Positions 8,026 to 14,259 of a stretch of DNA of 17,845 nucleotides are shown here, one piece after another. This stretch comes from Planctomycetaceae bacterium (GTDB taxonomy: Bacteria; Planctomycetota; Planctomycetia; Planctomycetales; Planctomycetaceae). Every line of letters starts with the position of its first letter. Within the stretch, counting starts at the first letter, position 1. The notes under the pieces were generated by a model. It saw nothing but the letters and a program-made list of their open reading frames with translations. It was not told the origin of the DNA and did not search any database. The DNA lies in NCBI GenBank assembly GCA_003445035.1, contig DLVV01000364.1:5230-23074 (forward strand), given 5' to 3'. A program made the position numbers and the translations under genes.

Positions 8026-8634
8026 TCAGGATTCCGTTTGAGGCATTGCTGCCTCGAGGCTGCGATGCACCGTCCGTTTCATCGACGCCTGGGATCCCCT
8101 GGCAAACCGCTTCTGCATCATCCGCGCCACGGGATAGCCGATCTTCGCCAGCAGGTGACTGGGCCTTGAGAAGGCCGAGAGGTCGTACCAGGTCACGCCG
8201 TCGGAATCCTGTTCGACCAGGAACCGCTCTTCTCCCCGCTCAATGTGATCCGGCAGCGTTCCGTAGGCGAACCCGAATCGACGCGGGGGACCGTCTTCGT
8301 CGATCAGGTAGACGACACGACAGGCATTGAGCCACCAGCAGCCCAGAAGGCCGAACAGGATCGCCACCGTCTGGCCCTCGCCGGGGGGATCGGGTTCAGG
8401 AACGATACTGGCCCAGCCCACGTCGAACATGGCCCAGCATCGTATCGCATCGCGGGCCGCCTCGAACGCCGCGTCACCCTCTCCCAACCGGATGCGGTAG
8501 TGATCCGAGACGAATCCGGAAGGAGCGGCCCGCGTCCGGGTCTTGCCGATCCCCGGATAGGACCAGTCCTGGCCGGATTGCCCCTGGATGAAACCGGCAA
8601 CAGTCTCGGAGGTCGGTCGTTTCCACAACATCAT
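8026..8634 (-). CDS. DUF1990 (UPF0548) family protein
   Basis: The protein has 202 residues and matches the family pattern well. It has 'YPGIGKTR' at 26-33, 'LGEGDAAFEAARDAIRCW' at 50-67, 'CRVVYLIDEDG' at 105-115, the signature 'FGFAYGTLPDHIERGEERF' at 120-138, and 'DLSAFSRPSHLLAKIGYP' at 151-168. DUF1990 proteins occur in bacteria and plants and have no established biochemical function; a START/SRPBCC-like small-ligand fold has been considered for proteins of this size but is not shown by the sequence. There is no signal peptide, so it is probably cytoplasmic or bound to its membrane neighbour. Two ATGs stand in tandem at the start (8634 and 8631), with a GAGAGG about twelve bases upstream. 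Its stop is two bases before the YndJ-like start. The dioxygenase-like gene ends 49 bases upstream on the same strand. Confidence 0.87.
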   Translation of the reverse strand: MMLWKRPTSETVAGFIQGQSGQDWSYPGIGKTRTRAAPSGFVSDHYRIRLGEGDAAFEAARDAIRCWAMFDVGWASIVPEPDPPGEGQTVAILFGLLGCWWLNACRVVYLIDEDGPPRRFGFAYGTLPDHIERGEERFLVEQDSDGVTWYDLSAFSRPSHLLAKIGYPVARMMQKRFARGSQASMKRTVHRSLEAAMPQTES

Positions 8635-8683
8635 CGTGGCATCGAGCCTCTCGACGAACCGTTTCCCGCCGGCAAGAACCGGC

Positions 8684-9502
8684 TCATTCCGGAGTCGGCA
8701 TCAGTCGCGACAGAAAGTCACGATTGAACTCCCGCAGCGCTTCCACGGCTTCATCCAGCGGACGTTCAGCCGGCCGTTCAACCAGCCGGTAATTCCCGTG
8801 GTCATCGCGGCCACGCGCCAGCACGGCCAGCGGCAACTCCTCACCCAACTGACGGACATCGGGCCTGACGTACCTCACGGTGAAACCAACCCGCCACCCG
8901 TCGGTCGTGTTCGGCTCGGATCCGTGCACCAGGTTGACGTGGTGCAACGACATCTCACCGGGCTGCAGTACGAGGTCGATCACGTCGGCTTCATCCACAT
9001 CCACCTGGATCTCCTGCCCCCGCGAGAGCAGGTTGTCGTCGGCGAACGTGTCACGGTGTGGCTGGATGGCCAGTTGCTGAGTTCCCGGCACCACTCGCAT
9101 GCAACCGTTTGACGTGTCGCTGACGGTCAGAGCGATCCAGGCGGTTGCCACCTGTGTCGAGTCCAGCCCCCAGTAAGTTCCATCCTGATGCCAGGTGACC
9201 CGGGATGGATCGCCTGGTGGCTTGGCGAACAGGGTCGTGGCCCAGCCGATGATATTGGGTCCCAGCACTCCTTCGACCGCATCCAAAACACGAGAATCCG
9301 TGACCAGATCAAAGGCCCAGGGCAAAAACAGGTGGACCTGAGAGGAATCTACGGCGCGGGCTTCCGGCCCCTGGCGTTCGAGAAAGTCCAACGCGTGGCC
9401 GCAGGCCACCGACGCTTCGGATGCGTCCACGGCCTTCAACGGAAACAGCACGCCGTCGTCCTGGTACGCCTGCTGTTGCTGTGGATCGAGACTGACACCC
9501 AT
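8684..9502 (-). CDS. Phytanoyl-CoA dioxygenase (PhyH) family Fe(II)/2-oxoglutarate oxygenase
   Basis: This is a 272-residue protein. I chose the ATG at 9502 (GGAG nine bases upstream), not the GTG at 9562, because the PhyH domain begins directly after it ('QQQQAYQDDGVLFPL'). The iron-binding facial triad is visible: His105 and Asp107 in 'TWHQDGTYW', and His193 in 'NLVHGSEPN'. Arg204 in 'DGWRVGFTVRYV' matches the residue that holds the 2-oxoglutarate carboxylate in human PHYH. A cluster 'SNGCMRVVPGTQQ' forms the conserved core strand. The enzyme should couple 2-oxoglutarate decarboxylation to oxidation of an organic substrate in the cytoplasm, but family members act on very diverse small molecules and the substrate is unknown. 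It is the upstream neighbour of the DUF1990-YndJ pair and may share their transcript. Confidence 0.92.
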   Translation of the reverse strand: MGVSLDPQQQQAYQDDGVLFPLKAVDASEASVACGHALDFLERQGPEARAVDSSQVHLFLPWAFDLVTDSRVLDAVEGVLGPNIIGWATTLFAKPPGDPSRVTWHQDGTYWGLDSTQVATAWIALTVSDTSNGCMRVVPGTQQLAIQPHRDTFADDNLLSRGQEIQVDVDEADVIDLVLQPGEMSLHHVNLVHGSEPNTTDGWRVGFTVRYVRPDVRQLGEELPLAVLARGRDDHGNYRLVERPAERPLDEAVEALREFNRDFLSRLMPTPE

Positions 9503-9661
9503 CACGAGGTCTCCGTGGATTCGATGATCGCTCTCGGCGCCGACAGGAACCGTACCGGCCACGATCTCAACGATGACGACTCCATCGCCCGGCCCCGATG
9601 AAACAACTGCCCGACAGCCTCGTCAAGCGTGATCCTGCACACAAACACGCAAAGGACTCTC

Positions 9662-11440
9662 TCACCTGCTCGACACATCGGAGGTGGTCTTGATGTAAAC
9701 CGGGTTCGGACCAATCGTCACCTCGAGAACTCCCGAAGTCGAAGGAACCGGCGACCCGTTGCCCATCCAGTCGAACAGTTCGACCTTGTTGGCCTTTACG
9801 GACACACGCACCCGCCTTGTCTTCTCGCTCCACAAGGCCTGGATCGTGTCGTCCGGCCCCTTGTAGGTGTATCCCCAGGCCTTCGGCCCCAGTCCCGGAA
9901 TCGGCCCGAGGCTCTCGTGACCATCGACCAGGAATGTCATGGCGGCGTAAGCCGGTACGACCGACTTCGGACCCGCCTTTTCGGGAAAGTAGCTGCTTCC
10001 GCCGAGACTGTAGTAGAAGCCGTATCCCGGCAAATAGGTGCTGAAAGGCATATGAAAACGGTAGCCTTCTCCCAGCAGGATCAGGCTGGACCGAACGTGA
10101 GCCCGTGCCTGGAGCAGCTCCTGGGATCGTTCTCCGTCGTCGTTGAACCCGAGTTCGGTCGCGAACAGCGGGAGGTCCCGCCCGGTGTGCTTTCGGACCA
10201 CGGCCTTGATCGCCCGCAACCCTTCAACCAGCCCGTTTTGTTCGGGCGTCTTGCCCAGGTCGCCGGGGTTGTTGGCGAGCCTGGACGCGTAGGGATGAAC
10301 CGCAAATCCGTCCAGGTATTTTCCGAGCCCCTTGCGGAGAACACGTTCGTCCCAACCCACGCTCAGAATGGTACTGCTGCTGGCGGGCCCGATCACCAGA
10401 GCCTTGGGATCTGCTGCGTGCAACGCCTTGTGGGCGATTTCGTAGGTGCGGATCAGTCGTTCGTCGCCGTTTTCGGCTCCCTGGGGCTCCCAGGTGATCT
10501 GGTAGATGTTCTCCTTCCGATCGGGATACTGCTCGGTGTAGGCCTTGGCCACTTCGGTGCAGTAATTCCGCCAGTGTTTTTCGGCGGCGGGTTTCAACAG
10601 GGCATGGACGCCATGAGTGGTCCCCGGAATGATGGCCCATTTCGGCGGCGCATAGAACAACGTGGGAAGCGAGTAGACCTTCCAGGGTTTCCACTGACCG
10701 TCGATGAAATAGGCGGAACTGTGGATGAAGAGATTCAGCGGAAAGGCTTGGCCCTTGGATCGAGCGGCCGCCCGGTCCTCGGAAAACTGTCCCGGATGAT
10801 CGGGCTCCATCTGGCCCCAGGCGTACCCATACTGTCTCACCGCGATCGTTGACGGCTCGTACATCCAGCGAAGCCCCAGGTAGGGCATCACGTTTGCCTG
10901 CCGACTGAACAGTCCGTTCATGCCGAAACGGGTTGCCTTTTCACCGTACAGCTTCCGCTTGGTTGGATCGGGCACGACGGCGTAGGTCATGTAGCCTGCC
11001 CGCTGGCTGACCCCCTCCTTCGGCAGGGTCACGCCATTGGAAAGTCTGACGAACACCCGCCAGAAGCCCATTTCCCCACAGGGAGCGGCTATCTCCTTTG
11101 TCCATTCCCCTTTCGCATCGGCCTTGACCGCCAGCGACTGCCGTTTCACCGTCCGGTCCGTTTCATCAACGAAGTGCAACTCGAGTTTCAGGTCATCCTG
11201 CCCCGGCTTCATTCCGGTGGATTTGAATCCAAGTGTCACCGGCTGGCCCAGCGCGAAGGTGCTGATACTCGAAGACGGGGTGTTTGCCGACAGGGTGATC
11301 AGCCGTCCTCCCGGATCACCTTCCGCCACCTTCGCCCGGGCCGCAGCGACGTCGTCACAAGCAAGCACCCATGACGAACTCGACACCACACAGGCCACGA
11401 TGCCCGGCAGAAAGCAGCAACGAGCGGAAACACGACGCAT
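9662..11440 (-). CDS. Secreted clan GH-A-like glycoside hydrolase
   Basis: The protein has 592 residues. The ATG at 11440 starts a Sec signal peptide ('MRRVSARCCFLPGIVACVV'); an open extension to 11560 is Arg-rich and unlikely. Residues 50-160 form a beta-sandwich, Ig-like domain with 'FALGQPVTLGFKSTG' and 'FWRVFVRLSNG'. Residues 165-540 read as a TIM barrel: Trp-rich substrate strands, 'YQITWEPQGAE' with Glu318 in the strand-4 acid/base position, 'DGFAVHPYAS' (378-387), and 'LFATELGF' with Glu429 in the strand-7 nucleophile position. Residues 545-592 form a short C-terminal beta-domain. The two Glu positions and the HPY motif are as in retaining clan GH-A enzymes (GH39/GH5/GH30-like), but the acid/base Glu follows Trp and not the usual Asn, so I cannot place it in a numbered family. 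It is exported, and its substrate is unknown. It is divergent from the NHL propeller gene. Confidence 0.72.
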   Translation of the reverse strand: MRRVSARCCFLPGIVACVVSSSSWVLACDDVAAARAKVAEGDPGGRLITLSANTPSSSISTFALGQPVTLGFKSTGMKPGQDDLKLELHFVDETDRTVKRQSLAVKADAKGEWTKEIAAPCGEMGFWRVFVRLSNGVTLPKEGVSQRAGYMTYAVVPDPTKRKLYGEKATRFGMNGLFSRQANVMPYLGLRWMYEPSTIAVRQYGYAWGQMEPDHPGQFSEDRAAARSKGQAFPLNLFIHSSAYFIDGQWKPWKVYSLPTLFYAPPKWAIIPGTTHGVHALLKPAAEKHWRNYCTEVAKAYTEQYPDRKENIYQITWEPQGAENGDERLIRTYEIAHKALHAADPKALVIGPASSSTILSVGWDERVLRKGLGKYLDGFAVHPYASRLANNPGDLGKTPEQNGLVEGLRAIKAVVRKHTGRDLPLFATELGFNDDGERSQELLQARAHVRSSLILLGEGYRFHMPFSTYLPGYGFYYSLGGSSYFPEKAGPKSVVPAYAAMTFLVDGHESLGPIPGLGPKAWGYTYKGPDDTIQALWSEKTRRVRVSVKANKVELFDWMGNGSPVPSTSGVLEVTIGPNPVYIKTTSDVSSR

Positions 11441-11732
11441 GGCGGAGTCCGGAGAGACGGGTGGCTGGGCAGTTGGTGATCTGCGACCGCAGTTGGGCCA
11501 GTCTACCGTTGATTGGCTGCCACGTCTTCGACGTGATTTCGGCCACCGTCTGGTGAACACCAGCGAAGCACAGTTGATGAATCGTTCACATGTGACGGCG
11601 ACCTGACCCTGCTATTTTCGCTGGCTGACGGTCAGTCTCCGTTTCCATGATGTGGCGGTGCCTGCCGTCGCATACACTTTCTGGGGAACACTTTCCCGGC
11701 GGACGATCACACCCACCAGGACACATTGCACC
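11441..11732. other. Divergent intergenic region (292 bases) with several dyads
   Basis: This gap separates the minus-strand glycosidase from the plus-strand NHL propeller, so it should hold promoters for both. No confident -10/-35 pair was recognised. It contains a perfect CACGTC-TTC-GACGTG inverted repeat at 11521-11535, a ten-base palindrome TCACATGTGA at 11586-11595, and distant arms CTGACC/GGTCAG at 11603-11608 and 11630-11635. Any of these could be an operator; the ten-base palindrome is of a length expected by chance in this window. A weak purine stretch (CAGGA, near 11716) is the only ribosome-binding candidate for the NHL gene. No small gene was recognised. Confidence 0.5.
11521..11535. 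repeat. Perfect 6-base inverted repeat, 3-base loop
   Basis: The sequence reads CACGTC-TTC-GACGTG, about 80 bases upstream of the glycosidase start and 200 bases upstream of the NHL propeller start. It is suited to a dimeric regulator or a short hairpin. No protein partner can be named from the sequence. Confidence 0.35.
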
Positions 11733-12827
11733 ATGCGCCAGCCTCACACGTCACGTCGCGGATTTCTGAAGGCAACCGGAACGATGGCGATCGCCGGATC
11801 CGCCCCCGCGGTCCTTGGGGCCGAAGATAAGAGCGGCCTGAAGCCGCCGGTGATTGGTCCGGAAGGCTATCGGTACGAGGTCCATCACGACAGCATGAAG
11901 GTCCCCAAGCACATTCGATGGCAGGACACACATGGTGTCGCCGTCGACGCTGCCGGCCTGGTCTACGTGAAACACCGCACGATGACCGCCGATCCGCAGG
12001 ACGCCGTGGTCGTGTTCGACCGACACGGCAAGTTCGTCCGCTCATTCGGCAAGGAGTTTCACGGCGGTGGCCACGGGGTCGACATCCGACGTGACGGCAA
12101 CGAGGAGTTCCTCTATCTGTGCGACAACAAGGGCTACATCGCCAAGAGCACTCTCAAGGGCGAAGTGGTCTGGAAACAGGCCGCTCCGAAAATCGCCCCG
12201 TACAAGACGGCCAGGCCGTTCGAGGTGAAGACACCGGGCAAGTACGGCAAGGGACACCTGTTCAGCCCGACCAACATCGCCTTCGCACCCGACGGCGGTT
12301 TCTGGGTCGGCGACGGGTACGGCTCACATTACATCATCAAGTACGACAAGGACGCCAAGGTTGTCGGCCACTTCGGCGGCGCCGGTGATGGCCCCGGACA
12401 ACTCCGCACACCGCACGGCCTGTGGTGGGACGACCGCAAGGGACGCGAACCGGCACTGGTTGTCGCCGATCGCGCCAACGCGAGGCTGCAGTATTTTTCG
12501 GCCGCCGGCAAACACCTTGGCTTCGTCAATGACATGCTGTTCCCGGCCGACATCGATCTCCGCGGTGACGTGATGCTGGTACCGGATCTGCATGCCAGGA
12601 TCACCCTGCTCGACGGTAGCAACAAGGTGATCGCGCACCTGGGACACGACCCGGCCTGGCTCAAACAGGTGTTGGCCGACAACTTCGCCATGCGTCGGCA
12701 TCCCGAACGCTGGCAGAAGGGCAAGTTCATTCACCCCCACGACGCTTGCTTCGACCACGACGGCAACATCTACATGGCCGAATGGGTGCACGTCGGTCGA
12801 GTGAGTTTCCTGAAACACGTCGGGTGA
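11733..12827 (+). CDS. Tat-exported NHL-type beta-propeller protein
   Basis: The protein has 364 residues. The ATG at 11733 puts a twin-arginine signal at residues 7-16 ('SRRGFLKATG') followed by a short hydrophobic stretch and the likely cleavage site in 'AVLGAEDKSG'. The rest is a six-bladed propeller with NHL-like blades such as 'HGVAVDAAGLVYV', 'PTNIAFAPDGGFWVGDGYG', 'GGAGDGPGQLRTPHGLWWD' and 'HPHDACFDHDGNIYMAEW'. The same fold occurs in peptidylglycine alpha-hydroxyglycine amidating lyases and in many planctomycete proteins annotated only as NHL repeat proteins. Conserved His and Asp residues at the blade tips ('PHG', 'HPHDA') could bind a metal, as in the lyases, but an activity is not shown. 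It is transcribed away from the glycosidase and ends at a good terminator. Confidence 0.9.
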   Translation: MRQPHTSRRGFLKATGTMAIAGSAPAVLGAEDKSGLKPPVIGPEGYRYEVHHDSMKVPKHIRWQDTHGVAVDAAGLVYVKHRTMTADPQDAVVVFDRHGKFVRSFGKEFHGGGHGVDIRRDGNEEFLYLCDNKGYIAKSTLKGEVVWKQAAPKIAPYKTARPFEVKTPGKYGKGHLFSPTNIAFAPDGGFWVGDGYGSHYIIKYDKDAKVVGHFGGAGDGPGQLRTPHGLWWDDRKGREPALVVADRANARLQYFSAAGKHLGFVNDMLFPADIDLRGDVMLVPDLHARITLLDGSNKVIAHLGHDPAWLKQVLADNFAMRRHPERWQKGKFIHPHDACFDHDGNIYMAEWVHVGRVSFLKHVG

Positions 12828-12900
12828 CGACAACACGACGGCACCTTGAAGGGCTCGTTGTGCCCCGGGGCCAGCTTCGGGAAACCATTCGCCCGCGCCG

Positions 12901-12936
12901 GCGAACCCGGATTCAACCGGATTCGCTTGTCTTTTT
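12901..12936 (+). terminator. Intrinsic terminator of the NHL propeller gene
   Basis: A stem of arms GCGAA/CCGG (12901-12910) and CCGG/TTCGC (12917-12926), with one internal mismatch and the loop ATTCAA, is followed by a T-rich tract to 12936 (TTGTC then six T). It starts 73 bases after the NHL gene's stop codon. The stem covers the stop codon of the convergent minus-strand gene (12913-12915), so the terminator is embedded in that gene's 3' end. On the minus strand no T-tract follows, so it looks one-directional. Confidence 0.7.
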
Positions 12937-14199
12937 TCGATTGGCGAATCGCCAGCGTGCCGCCTCGTAGCGAATCGCCAGTTCGGGCGACGGGAGTCGT
13001 TCGCCCCTTCGAGGATGCATGCTGTGCATCAGGCGATCCAGGATGCCGGTCGTCAGGAGTGTTCGTTCGACCGGGTAGGCCGGCTCTCTGGTGTGAACCA
13101 TGTGCTGGATCCCCTGCAACAGTTCGGCAAAGTGGGGAAACGGAATTCCCGGAGTCTTCATCCAGCAGGCGAATGGCTCGGTTTGCTGACGCACCCGACA
13201 GGCAACGGCCAGTTGGCAACTGAACTTGGGAGGCATCGGACCGATGGCACTGGGGAACATGGCCCCCATGGCCTTCAGGCCGTCACGGTATTCGACCAGG
13301 AAGAACACCGTGCCGGGGTGCTTGATGCGTTCCTCGAGTTTCTCCGTTGATGCATCCAGGGTCCGCAATGCCGCCTTCAGCAACGAACGCGACCAATCAC
13401 CCCGTTTCTCCGCCGCCCAGATCTCCTCACCCCGCAGCGCCGTCACCGCGGACACTCCGGTTTCCCCTCCGTGACGACGTTCGACCACGCATTGCAGTGC
13501 CTCCAGTGCATGGAAGAGATAGGACTCGGACGCGCTGTGCCCCACCACCAGGGCCTGCTGGATCCGGCTACCGATGGGGAGTTCCTTGGCCGGATACCGC
13601 CAGGTGACAGGCAATGACGAGCCCGCCATCAGTGGAATCCGGAAACGTCGTGCCGTGTCGACCATGTGTTTGGCATCCCGCCATCGGTAGCCGAGGTGCT
13701 TGTCGTTGAACACCGGCACGAATTGACCGCAGCGTCGCATCGCGGCAACGATTTCATCGAAGAACCGCCGACGCGGATACATGTGCTGCTTTGTCTCGGG
13801 TGTGTACGGATAGTCTCCGTGTTCGCCGACACTCAACACGCCGGCGACGGAAACCCGATTCGTCCCCAGCGTGACCGCCTCGTCGATCGTCCTGGCGATG
13901 CGGAAACCGTGTTTCTTTGCCAGGCCACGGCTCAGATCCTTCTCGGAAAACTGATCGACGTACATCGAAACAAGTTCCAGATCCGGTCCCGGCCCACCGG
14001 CCTGTCGCCAGCCGTTGAGGATCTTTCCGACCAGCACATCCGCGTGAGAGTACTTGAAGTACTGGGTAACCACGGCCGCCACCGGGAGCTTCTTTCGTCG
14101 CAGGCCAGCCGCCGGAAGAAGCGATCCGCCCGTGAGACCCGTGAGACCACCGAGTCCCAGCTCTGCCAGCACTCGGCGTCGAGTTCTCTGTCCGTCCAT
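12913..14199 (-). CDS. Tat-exported protein of unknown family
   Basis: The protein has 428 residues, with a strong 'aaagggagg' eight bases upstream of the ATG. The N-terminus has a Tat-like signal 'RRRVLAELGLGGLTGLTGG'. After the signal, residues 37-60 ('LPVAAVVTQYFKYSHADVLVG') look like the first strand and helix of a Rossmann-like fold. Well-conserved-looking blocks follow: 'SVGEHGDYPYTPETKQHMYP', 'FVPVFNDKHLGYRWRDAKHM' and 'RRFRIPLMAGSSLPVTWR', and a Glu/His-rich centre 'VGHSASESYLFHALEALQCV'. I do not recognise a named domain. It resembles Tat-secreted hypothetical proteins that I recall from planctomycetes, perhaps distantly like Gfo/Idh/MocA oxidoreductases, but no GxGxxG motif is seen. 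The gene is 60 bases after the stop of the large propeller gene on the same strand, so the two may form an operon. Confidence 0.85.
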   Translation of the reverse strand: MDGQRTRRRVLAELGLGGLTGLTGGSLLPAAGLRRKKLPVAAVVTQYFKYSHADVLVGKILNGWRQAGGPGPDLELVSMYVDQFSEKDLSRGLAKKHGFRIARTIDEAVTLGTNRVSVAGVLSVGEHGDYPYTPETKQHMYPRRRFFDEIVAAMRRCGQFVPVFNDKHLGYRWRDAKHMVDTARRFRIPLMAGSSLPVTWRYPAKELPIGSRIQQALVVGHSASESYLFHALEALQCVVERRHGGETGVSAVTALRGEEIWAAEKRGDWSRSLLKAALRTLDASTEKLEERIKHPGTVFFLVEYRDGLKAMGAMFPSAIGPMPPKFSCQLAVACRVRQQTEPFACWMKTPGIPFPHFAELLQGIQHMVHTREPAYPVERTLLTTGILDRLMHSMHPRRGERLPSPELAIRYEAARWRFANRKKTSESG

Positions 14200-14207
14200 C
14201 GGCTGAA

Positions 14208-14216
14208 CCTCCCTTT
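14208..14216 (-). promoter_or_regulatory. Shine-Dalgarno site of the unknown Tat protein
   Basis: On the minus strand this reads AAAGGGAGG, eight bases before the ATG at 14199. It is one of the two best ribosome binding sites in the window and confirms the start that gives the Tat signal. Confidence 0.7.
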
Positions 14217-14259
14217 ATGTGGCGAAACCGGCTAGCCGACCTCGTGACTCGTGACCAAC

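Noticed and set aside
8668..8683. GCCGG-CAAGAA-CCGGC hairpin between the PhyH and DUF1990 genes as a terminator
   Set aside because: No T-tract follows on the minus strand, and short GC hairpins are common in this composition.
12944..12981. Direct repeat of GCGAATCGCCAG, 26 bases apart
   Set aside because: Both copies are inside the coding end of the unknown Tat gene (encoding 'LAIRY' and 'WRFAN') and there are only two; no mobile element or array is implied.
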